In this document: one piece after another, positions 7,932 through 14,523 of the stretch
Numbering within the stretch: the stretch's first letter is position 1
Layout of the letters: the number at the start of each line of letters is the position of its first letter
DNA from: an uncultured Bacilli bacterium
GTDB taxonomy: Bacteria > Bacillota_I > Bacilli_A > RF39 > UBA660
Length of the DNA: 35,924 nucleotides
Assembly: GCA_947589735.1 (NCBI GenBank)
Contig: CANQCR010000004.1
Location: 1 to 35,924, forward strand
Direction of reading: 5' to 3'
The notes under the pieces: generated by a model
Told to the model about the DNA's origin: nothing
The model's database searches: none
The model's input: only the letters and a program-made list of their open reading frames with translations
Position numbers and translations under genes: made by a program

Positions 7932-8576
7932 TTAAATTGTAATATTATTTTTTATATAATTTATAGTATATTGAATGCATTCGTTAAAAATAGTATCAAG
8001 TTCTTCTTTACTCCAATATAAAAAATCACAATTAGTTTGAGGCTTTTTCAATTCCGCATTAGTTTTATCAATATATTGACTTAGATAATTTTCATCAAAT
8101 GGTATATTTTTATATTTTGGAATTTTAAATATAACATTCTTATCCTTAAAAGGAATAATCATATCATGACTTATTAAATACTTGTCATATTCTTCAAAAT
8201 CGTGATTTTTCATTTTTTTCCCTATTTTTTTATCACTTATTATTTTATTATTAAAAAATAATTCTGTTGGCATATTATTATCAAATAGATAAAATTTCTT
8301 ATAATATTGTTCATTGTAAAATCTATCAGTGAGTAAATGAATTAAATATCCTATAGAAATTGTATTATTTATGTGCTCTCTATAAAGCCTTATAAATTCA
8401 TCAGGATTAGCTAAATTTTGAGGATATTTATCAATATATTGGAAATGAGAAATCCCGTGGTTATCTACATTTACTAAATCTGGTAAAACACTTCCAAGTG
8501 ATATTTCATCGTTATTTAATTTTAATCTTTTATTTACTTGTTGGGCTATAGCAATATGTATTTTATGCGATGGCAT
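7932..8576 (-). CDS. Zinc-dependent phospholipase C-like protein
   Basis: A 214-residue protein resembling the zinc-dependent phospholipase C / S1-P1 nuclease-like metalloproteins of Bacillota. It starts PSHKIHIAIA, continues with LGSVLPDLVN, then a HGISHF segment and IGYLIHLLTDRFYNE, which supply the His and Asp residues expected of the metal site. No signal peptide is present, so it is probably cytoplasmic; the substrate is unknown. ATG at 8576 is preferred: GAGG lies 9 bases before it and the protein then begins as its relatives do. An upstream ATG at 8597 would add seven basic residues and has no ribosome site. It lies 43 bp after the alpha/beta hydrolase and is probably in its operon. 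Confidence 0.55.
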   Translation of the reverse strand: MPSHKIHIAIAQQVNKRLKLNNDEISLGSVLPDLVNVDNHGISHFQYIDKYPQNLANPDEFIRLYREHINNTISIGYLIHLLTDRFYNEQYYKKFYLFDNNMPTELFFNNKIISDKKIGKKMKNHDFEEYDKYLISHDMIIPFKDKNVIFKIPKYKNIPFDENYLSQYIDKTNAELKKPQTNCDFLYWSKEELDTIFNECIQYTINYIKNNITI

Positions 8577-8619
8577 TTTATATTTCCTCACTTTCATTAT
8601 TTTTATTTAAAAGATATAT

Positions 8620-9768
8620 TTACATCGTTTTATTGGAATCATCTAATTCTTTTTCTTTAGTTATGACATTTCTTATAAAATCTTTAACACATTCATTGGT
8701 ATAAAAATAAGTTCTATTATGATTTTGCGTTACCGTGTGATGATCTCCAGGGAATTTTTGAAAAGTAGCATTTACCCCTAACGTAGCATATAAGGCTTCA
8801 TTATTATCAAATCTAACTTGCGAATTTCCGCCTAACAGATAATGGATTTGTTCAATTTCTTGTTGTGTATAATTATCTGGGTAGAGAGGCTGAAGACGAC
8901 CACTATCATCTAGGACTGGGATTATTTTTCCACTTTCATCAGTAGCAGGAATCATTCTTTTTTCATCATCCATTTTAAACTCGCATTTATACATAGCGGG
9001 ATCATTATAATCTTCCGTTCCTATATAATGTAGTTGAGGTATTTGACAAAATGCGTTATAGTCGAAAGCTGGGATATCACCAACCCCCAAAGGATAATTT
9101 AATTTTTGACCTTTATATTCTCTTATTGGTAAAATACCTAAGCCGTTATTTCCACCACATATACAAGCTTTTACAAGTTCTAGATGTAATGCGGTAAAGC
9201 AGTTAGCAAACTTTGCTCCAGCAGAATAACCTTCGGCAATGACTTTATCATCTATAGTAATGCCAAGACTTTGTAAAAATAATTTAGAAGATCTAATCAT
9301 ATTGGCTACTTGGGTAGGGATATCGTGGCACTGCTCCTGAATCATTCTAATTTCTTGTTCGGATAATTTTTCTTCTTCATTTCTTCTTTCTTGACTGGCT
9401 ATTAAAGTTGATACATCACTATGACATACTTTACTACCTAAAGATTGAGCATCATAACCTTGAACTCTTGGAATTAACGGTATCATAACCGGCATATTTA
9501 AATCATTTCCAAACCACATTCCGGGATTAGGTCTTTCATAAGTGCTTTTCTTGGCAATTTCATTTGCTTCTTCTAAATGAACGGGAACGTTATTCCCTGT
9601 ATTACAACTATGCATTATAAGAGTAGTATCTTTATCACAATTCTTAGGAACAAATATTGAAAAACCACAGTTATATCCTGCTTCTGGATTAGGTGGGATT
9701 AAATAAGTAGTTCCTTCTATAACGATATCATCTTTTTCAAATTTTATTTCTTTTTGTTCTCTTGTCAT
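8620..9768 (-). CDS. Alpha/beta hydrolase (esterase/depolymerase-like)
   Basis: An alpha/beta-hydrolase-fold protein of 382 residues. The nucleophile elbow is G-Y-S-A-G in VIAEGYSAGAKFANCF, the acid is probably the Asp in IGTEDYNDP, and the catalytic His sits in FPGDHHTV. The HSCNTG and PVMIPLIPR segments upstream would form the oxyanion side. The overall plan recalls secreted polyhydroxybutyrate depolymerase-like esterases, but no signal peptide is present, so the protein should be cytoplasmic; the substrate is unknown. The start at 9768 is chosen because AGGATGG lies 8 bases before it. An ATG at 9780 has no ribosome site and almost coincides with the transcription start expected from the promoter at 9791-9819. 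Confidence 0.75.
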   Translation of the reverse strand: MTREQKEIKFEKDDIVIEGTTYLIPPNPEAGYNCGFSIFVPKNCDKDTTLIMHSCNTGNNVPVHLEEANEIAKKSTYERPNPGMWFGNDLNMPVMIPLIPRVQGYDAQSLGSKVCHSDVSTLIASQERRNEEEKLSEQEIRMIQEQCHDIPTQVANMIRSSKLFLQSLGITIDDKVIAEGYSAGAKFANCFTALHLELVKACICGGNNGLGILPIREYKGQKLNYPLGVGDIPAFDYNAFCQIPQLHYIGTEDYNDPAMYKCEFKMDDEKRMIPATDESGKIIPVLDDSGRLQPLYPDNYTQQEIEQIHYLLGGNSQVRFDNNEALYATLGVNATFQKFPGDHHTVTQNHNRTYFYTNECVKDFIRNVITKEKELDDSNKTM

Positions 9769-9790
9769 ATCATATTCCATCCTATAAATT

Positions 9791-9819
9791 ATTATAGATT
9801 TTTATTCTGACTCCGTCAA
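9791..9819 (-). promoter_or_regulatory. Strong promoter of the hydrolase operon
   Basis: On the - strand, TTGACG, a 17-bp spacer and a perfect TATAAT. Transcription should start near 9784, leaving a leader of about 16 bases before the ATG at 9768. Confidence 0.75.
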
Positions 9820-9836
9820 TATTATGATAATATTAA

Positions 9837-9867
9837 AAAAGTCTTGGTTTACAGGGCTTTTGTTTTT
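9837..9867. terminator. Bidirectional terminator between divergent genes
   Basis: AAAAGTCTTG (9837-9846) pairs with CAGGGCTTTT (9852-9861) through all 10 positions, counting two G-T pairs, with loop GTTTA and T-runs on both strands. It lies between two divergently transcribed genes, where no transcript needs ending. The stretch 9868-10001 holds the perfect palindrome AAGATATCTT (9900-9909) and otherwise nothing I recognise. Confidence 0.65.
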
Positions 9868-10001
9868 AACTTTTTAGCATCACTGATAAAGATAATTTCA
9901 AGATATCTTTTAATTTTAAGATGTTTAAATTAGACAACTATTTTCTTCTTACATAATCTAGAAATAGGATAGCTTAAAAGTTAATCTTGAAAGGAGTTAT
10001 T

Positions 10002-10478
10002 ATGCCTAAACGTATTATCTTAAGTATGCTTATTATTACTATTCTAATGGCGGTAGGGTACTCACGTTTTGCTAGTGAGTTAGATATTAATGGTAATGCC
10101 GAGATTGTTGGGGAGTGGAATGTCTTAATTACCGATGTTGAAGTTGAAAGTGTACCTACAGGGTGTGACGCAGGGACACCAACTTTTACTAATACGACCT
10201 TAAGTTTTGATGCTAAATTAAATAAACCGGGTGATGAAATTACCTATAAAGTAACCGTAGCTAACAAGGGCACGATTGACGCTACTTTAAATAATGTCAT
10301 TTTCACGGAAGGGGAAGGTAGTGACGCTATAAATTATACAACGACTAATTTGTCAAATGATTTAGCAGCTAACGAAGAGACAAGTTTTTTTATCATTGTC
10401 ACTTATGAAGATGTTGATATTCCCCCAACGGATACAACTAAAAGTTTAACAGGGATGATTGAATATGTTCAAAAATAA
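10002..10478 (+). CDS. SipW-dependent secreted protein (TasA/camelysin-like)
   Basis: A secreted surface protein of 158 residues. The N-terminus (IILSMLIITILMAVGYSRFASELDI broken by no charge after residue 4) is the kind of signal peptide cleaved by SipW-type peptidases, with a GYSRFAS segment around the cleavage site and a following NGNAEIVG-E-W. The rest is beta-rich, with the DUF11-like pattern KPGDEITYKVTVANKGTIDA near 80-100. TasA and camelysin of Bacillus have the same start and form biofilm fibres; a similar role here is inference. The start at 10002 follows AAAGGAG by 6 bases; a TTG at 9987 in frame lies before that site. The signal peptidase follows downstream. Confidence 0.75.
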   Translation: MPKRIILSMLIITILMAVGYSRFASELDINGNAEIVGEWNVLITDVEVESVPTGCDAGTPTFTNTTLSFDAKLNKPGDEITYKVTVANKGTIDATLNNVIFTEGEGSDAINYTTTNLSNDLAANEETSFFIIVTYEDVDIPPTDTTKSLTGMIEYVQK

Positions 10479-10557
10479 CGCTCTAAGACGTCATTTAAGA
10501 AAATTATCTCTATTAATAAGTTATGATAATAGTCCTAAATTGCTACGAAAATGCTAA
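10465..10557 (+). CDS. Possible 30-residue ORF bridging two genes
   Basis: An ORF of 30 codons starts inside the last codons of the secreted-protein gene and ends at TAA (10555-10557) inside the first codons of the signal peptidase gene (ATG at 10551). It would encode a basic, amphipathic peptide beginning MFKNNALRRHLRK. AGGGAT lies 10 bases before its ATG. The signal peptidase gene has no ribosome site of its own, so translation of this ORF could deliver ribosomes to it by coupling. No homologue is known to me, and an ORF this short can arise by chance. Confidence 0.3.
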   Translation: MFKNNALRRHLRKLSLLISYDNSPKLLRKC

Positions 10558-11639
10558 TAAAAATTAATAATAAAAGATTATTTTATCTAATATCGGGCTA
10601 TTTCATAATTAGTTTTCCTTTTAAACTATATGGTTTAAATCTCTTTATTAACTATCTTAACGCTATTTTTTGGTTAATTATTTTAACTTTTCTTATAAGT
10701 ACTAAAGGTAATTATTTTATCCACCAAACTAAAGAACCCCTCATTAAACTTTTTATCATCATTTTTGTTTTTGACATCATCTATTTTTCGTTAGGTTATT
10801 TAAGTGGTTTTATTAGAAATCCTATGAATCATCAAATCACTAATTTATTAGAGAATATTTTTACAACAATTATTCCAATTATTGGTATAGAGTGTGTACG
10901 CTATATTTTAATTAAGAGTAACCCTAAAAATATTTCTTTCCTTTGCTTTTTGACTATCATGTTTATCCTTAATGATATAAATATCAATTACTTAATTAAC
11001 TTATCTAGTTTAAAAATGTTTTATTATTTTTCCGTAATATTAATGCAAATTATTTTTCGTAATATATTATTTACGTTACTTTCTTTAAAATATAATTATT
11101 ATTTACCAATAGGAATTAGTGTGACTGAGAAACTAGTTTTTCTTCTTTGTTTTATTTTACCTAATATGAACTGGTTTATGATTGGTAGTTTCTATTTAAT
11201 AAAGTATGGCTTTATATATTATTCTTTTTTTTCTGATCCACCTAAACAATCTCATCATAAAGCCTTATACTTTCTTATTTATCAATTTATCATCATCCTT
11301 GTATGTTTTATGCTAGGACTATTTAAATATGAAGCAATAGCAATTATGTCTAATAGTATGTATCCTACCTTTGGTAGGGGTGATATCGTCATCTATAAAA
11401 AAGATTTAAAGGACCTCAAAAAGGATTCTATTATTGTTTATAAAATAGATCAAAAGTATATCATTCACCGTATCATCAATAAGGAAGTAAATAGTTATGA
11501 AACAAAGGGGGATAAAAATCTAAAAGCTGATATCATTAAAGTCAAAAAAGAAAATGTTAAGGGTATATATTGCTTTCATATTAAATATTTAGGCTATCCT
11601 GTTATATGGTTAAATGAATTATTAAAAGGGGAGACATAA
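10551..11639 (+). CDS. ER-type signal peptidase I (SipW-like) with a long membrane domain
   Basis: Cleaves signal peptides outside the membrane. The C-terminal part is signal peptidase I: SNSMYPTF with catalytic Ser269, YIIHRIIN with His306 in place of the bacterial general-base Lys, and the GDKN box with Asp321. A Ser-His-Asp arrangement is that of SipW and eukaryotic/archaeal enzymes. The first 260 residues form six to eight hydrophobic segments, much longer than the one or two of B. subtilis SipW. The neighbour at 10002 is its likely substrate, and a DUF5305 gene follows after a single base. No clear Shine-Dalgarno precedes the ATG. Confidence 0.85.
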   Translation: MLIKINNKRLFYLISGYFIISFPFKLYGLNLFINYLNAIFWLIILTFLISTKGNYFIHQTKEPLIKLFIIIFVFDIIYFSLGYLSGFIRNPMNHQITNLLENIFTTIIPIIGIECVRYILIKSNPKNISFLCFLTIMFILNDININYLINLSSLKMFYYFSVILMQIIFRNILFTLLSLKYNYYLPIGISVTEKLVFLLCFILPNMNWFMIGSFYLIKYGFIYYSFFSDPPKQSHHKALYFLIYQFIIILVCFMLGLFKYEAIAIMSNSMYPTFGRGDIVIYKKDLKDLKKDSIIVYKIDQKYIIHRIINKEVNSYETKGDKNLKADIIKVKKENVKGIYCFHIKYLGYPVIWLNELLKGET

Positions 11640-11640
11640 A

Positions 11641-12519
11641 ATGTTTAAAAAGATTAAAGCTATGACTATCTTTTCTTTAACATTAGGCCTTATCTTACTA
11701 CTTTTTGGCTCTTATCTTAAAACACACCAATTAAATAAAAAAGAAAATCTTTTTATCAATAAAACCGATTATGATGTTACTTTAAAAGATAATCCTTTCT
11801 TTGCTTCTAAAACTATCTCTTCTAATCATTATTACATCACTAAATTAATTGATAAAGTTAATATAACTTTTGATCTTACTTTAGATGATTCTTATGACTA
11901 TGACATTACCACCACTTTAAAAGGATATATTAATAGTGATGAAGTGTGGCAAAAAGAATATCCTTCTTTAACCGGCCATTTTGATAAAAAGTTAAAGAAA
12001 AAAGTAACCATCGATTATGATACTTATCAAAGCTTATTTAAAGATTTTAAAAATACTTATGACATCCCGTTAGAAGCTAAAGTAATTGTCAGTTTGAAAG
12101 CCATATCTAAAGATAAAAAGTTTTATCCACTCATTGAAGTTATGATACCAATTGATGATAAAGTAACTTACGTAACCATAAATGAATTAGATAATCATTT
12201 AACTAAAAAAAGCGATACCACCTATAAACTATTATTTATCAGTGGCTACTTGATGATAACTATGTTCCTTCTTATCTTACTTAAAAAATATACATATCCT
12301 AAAAATAGTGTTTCTTATGTTTTAAAAAGATATGCTGATATAATTGTTAAAATATCGACATCACCAGACATCAATAATTTAAATATCATTTACTTAGATA
12401 ATATTAATGATGTAATTAATTTTGCTATTTTGTATAATGCTAAAGTATTAGTTTATGATGATACTTTCTATAGTTTTGATAATCATAATTGTTATATTTA
12501 TAAAGATTTTTTTAAATAA
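11641..12519 (+). CDS. DUF5305 membrane protein
   Basis: A 292-residue protein of the DUF5305 family, which often accompanies SipW-type signal peptidases in Bacillota and Archaea; its function is not known. A membrane segment at about 9-24, an outer beta-rich domain at about 45-190, a second membrane segment at 196-215, and an inner C-terminal domain with the characteristic RYADIIVKIS...NIIYLDNINDVINFA...KVLVYDDTFYSF pattern. One base separates it from the signal peptidase gene and GGGGAG sits 7-8 bases before its ATG, so it belongs to the same operon. It may act as a partner in export or assembly of the secreted protein at 10002. Confidence 0.75.
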   Translation: MFKKIKAMTIFSLTLGLILLLFGSYLKTHQLNKKENLFINKTDYDVTLKDNPFFASKTISSNHYYITKLIDKVNITFDLTLDDSYDYDITTTLKGYINSDEVWQKEYPSLTGHFDKKLKKKVTIDYDTYQSLFKDFKNTYDIPLEAKVIVSLKAISKDKKFYPLIEVMIPIDDKVTYVTINELDNHLTKKSDTTYKLLFISGYLMITMFLLILLKKYTYPKNSVSYVLKRYADIIVKISTSPDINNLNIIYLDNINDVINFAILYNAKVLVYDDTFYSFDNHNCYIYKDFFK

Positions 12520-12530
12520 AATAAAAATAT

Positions 12531-12560
12531 ACTAACTATGATATAATAATATTAGTTAGT
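12531..12560 (+). promoter_or_regulatory. Extended -10 promoter inside a palindrome
   Basis: ACTAACTA (12531-12538) and TAGTTAGT (12553-12560) form a perfect 8-bp inverted repeat that encloses the extended -10 TGATATAAT (12539-12547). This arrangement suits a repressor operator covering the promoter of the methyltransferase gene. There is no good -35 box. Confidence 0.5.
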
Positions 12561-12571
12561 TGGTGATGATG

Positions 12572-13216
12572 ATGCATAATAACTATTGGAATGATACTTA
12601 TTGGAAAAAACGTTTAGATATAGAAAAGCAATATGACTTTTTAAGTGACATTTGGTTAGATAAATATCAAGATATTTTATCTAAAGTACCACTAGGGATG
12701 GCATTAGATTTAGGATGTGGTTTAGGCCAATATACGGAATATTTACTAAATAGAGGATATGACGTCATATCTGCTGATATTTCACCTGAGGTCTTAAAGC
12801 ATTTAAAAAGTCGTTTACCAATGGCGAAAACGCAAGTGTTAGACATGAGTAAGTCGCTACCCTTTGAAGACAATACTTTTTCATTAGTATTCGCTAATTT
12901 ATCAATTCATTATTTTGATACCCCGACTACTTTTTATCTTTTAGAAGAGATAAGAAGGGTTCTTAAACCTGATGGTTATTTTATCGGTTCAGTTAATTCG
13001 GATAAAACTTTTGTTTTTATCAAAGATCACGCTATTAAAATAGATGATAATTACTATGAAGATGATGGTGTTAAAGTTCGCCTTTTCAATCGCAAACAAT
13101 TTGATACGTTTTTTACTAATTTTACTTTAGAAGCGTTGCATGAGGTTTCCACAAAGCGTTGGGGACGACCTAAAATTATGTGGGAGTTTATTTATAAAAA
13201 TAAAAAATCATCGTAA
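12572..13216 (+). CDS. Class I SAM-dependent methyltransferase
   Basis: A stand-alone methyltransferase of 214 residues. Motif I is LDLGCGLGQYTEYL at about 45-58, the acidic end of strand 2 is SADIS, motif II/III includes VLDMSKSLPFEDNTFSLVFANLSIHYF, followed by RRVLKPDGYFIGSV. This is the Methyltransf_11 pattern, shared by enzymes acting on small molecules, lipids or tRNA; the substrate cannot be named. Four starts lie in a row (TTG, GTG, ATG, ATG, ATG region 12560-12574). The last ATG at 12572 is preferred because GGTGAT then lies 4 bases before it, the same spacing as at other genes here. Confidence 0.8.
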   Translation: MHNNYWNDTYWKKRLDIEKQYDFLSDIWLDKYQDILSKVPLGMALDLGCGLGQYTEYLLNRGYDVISADISPEVLKHLKSRLPMAKTQVLDMSKSLPFEDNTFSLVFANLSIHYFDTPTTFYLLEEIRRVLKPDGYFIGSVNSDKTFVFIKDHAIKIDDNYYEDDGVKVRLFNRKQFDTFFTNFTLEALHEVSTKRWGRPKIMWEFIYKNKKSS

Positions 13217-13228
13217 GATGATTTTTTT
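13202..13228. terminator. Bidirectional terminator, GTAA loop
   Basis: AAAAAATCATC, loop GTAA, GATGATTTTTT. The methyltransferase stop codon is in the loop. T-runs flank both sides, so it also serves the convergent Sir2-like gene. Confidence 0.85.
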
Positions 13229-13239
13229 AAATGTTTTCT

Positions 13240-14421
13240 TTAATTTTTCTTATTATCCACTAAAAGTTTTTCACATTCTTTGGCAAAATCAAGAGCTTTA
13301 AGACGCCATACGATATCGCCATCAGTTGCTCCTTCAATGGGGTATTCTTCAAATCCATCGTTCGTTTCAAAACCTTCCGGATCAATATAGATAATTTTAA
13401 GTCCTTTCGCCCGGGCCTGTTTTTGAATAAACCGGCGATCAGCATGCGTTCCTATACAAATTAAAGATTTCGCATCTGGATGAAAAGTTATTTTAGGAAA
13501 ATAATCTTCAATTCGGTAAACGCGAAGGGTTTTCTCATCGATGCCACTTACAGTTGATAAGTGATCAAAATTGTTATTTAAAAGGGTACCAACAAACATA
13601 TTAGCGTCATACATTTTCTTTAGGGTGTGATGAAATAAAGTTGGCTTAGCATGAAGACAGTTTTGAATTATTAAAGCAAACTCCAAATATTTATCTTGAT
13701 CTTTACTAATTATTTGTAAAACGAGATCATCATCTTCGGCGAAGTAAAATCTTGAATCGCTATGGCGTTGAACTTTATAGATTTCATGAAGATGATATAA
13801 AGGGTTAATACCAGCTTCAATAGATGGACCACATCCCAGTTCAATTTGCGCTGGTAAGTAAGCTTTTAATTCTTCAATATTATCAATGTAAGTAGGGTTA
13901 CCACGTTTATCTTTTTCCCGGATACCTTTAACCTGTAAGTTCCATACTTGTTCATAATATTTATCAAGATTATTCTCATTATCACTATAGATGGTAATAT
14001 CGACAGTCTTATATCCTTCGATAAAAGGTTCTTTAGGATGGTGAGGATATTCCGTAATCTTAATCTTTAAATTATCTTTTTCATATATCTTTCCATTTAA
14101 TGTGTAGTTATTGTTAACTAGGGCTTCTTTAATTTTATTTAAATATTTATCTAAATCAGCATTTTCTAAGCGAACACTTAAATATAAATAAGAAGAGGTC
14201 ATTAAAAGTTCATTATCACAAACTCTAAATGTATGACGAAAATGAATTGTTCTTCGTTTATTTGATGTTTCGTCTTTCCAAAGAGAAAGATTTTTATTAA
14301 CTTCGTTTTGACTCCTAAACCAAACTCCTTCAAAAGTAAATGATCCGTTGGTTGCATAGTTTTTATTGAAAACGTCCACCTCATCAGAGTTTAATTTGCA
14401 TACTTTAAGTGGAAAAATCAT
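13240..14421 (-). CDS. Divergent Sir2-like protein
   Basis: The C-terminal half resembles the NAD-binding Rossmann core of sirtuins: ELGCGPSIEAGINP (196-205, the GAGxS-type loop), LLNNNFDHLS (282-288, in the place of TQNID), and SLICIGTHADRRF (319-331, in the place of the GTS loop), ending in strand KIIYID. The zinc-binding cysteine pairs and the catalytic His-Gly of deacetylating sirtuins are not visible, so it may hydrolyse or only bind NAD. The first 185 residues have no family I recognise. Full-length with its own promoter (14452-14480) and AAGTGAT ribosome site. It is flanked by two convergent/tandem terminators and is monocistronic. Confidence 0.6.
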   Translation of the reverse strand: MIFPLKVCKLNSDEVDVFNKNYATNGSFTFEGVWFRSQNEVNKNLSLWKDETSNKRRTIHFRHTFRVCDNELLMTSSYLYLSVRLENADLDKYLNKIKEALVNNNYTLNGKIYEKDNLKIKITEYPHHPKEPFIEGYKTVDITIYSDNENNLDKYYEQVWNLQVKGIREKDKRGNPTYIDNIEELKAYLPAQIELGCGPSIEAGINPLYHLHEIYKVQRHSDSRFYFAEDDDLVLQIISKDQDKYLEFALIIQNCLHAKPTLFHHTLKKMYDANMFVGTLLNNNFDHLSTVSGIDEKTLRVYRIEDYFPKITFHPDAKSLICIGTHADRRFIQKQARAKGLKIIYIDPEGFETNDGFEEYPIEGATDGDIVWRLKALDFAKECEKLLVDNKKN

Positions 14422-14451
14422 ATTATCACTTCTTTCATTAATATTAATAAA

Positions 14452-14480
14452 ATTATAGTATAAAAAGTAACATTAATCAA
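14452..14480 (-). promoter_or_regulatory. Promoter of the Sir2-like gene
   Basis: On the - strand, TTGATT, 17-bp spacer, TATAAT. It gives a leader of about 25 bases ending in AAGTGATAAT before the ATG at 14421. Confidence 0.7.
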
Positions 14481-14494
14481 TGATAGGGGATAAC

Positions 14495-14523
14495 AAAAAA
14501 ATGTAGATAATCTACATTTTTTT
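14495..14523 (-). terminator. Terminator of the MMPL gene
   Basis: AAAAAAATGTAGA, loop TAA, TCTACATTTTTTT: a 13-bp perfect stem with T-runs on both strands. It overlaps the stop codon of the MMPL gene and is only about 15 bp from the -35 box of the Sir2-like gene. Confidence 0.85.

Noticed and set aside
13260-13445. Open frame on the - strand within the Sir2-like gene in another frame
   Set aside because: It lies wholly in a well-supported gene with its own promoter and motifs; no ribosome site.
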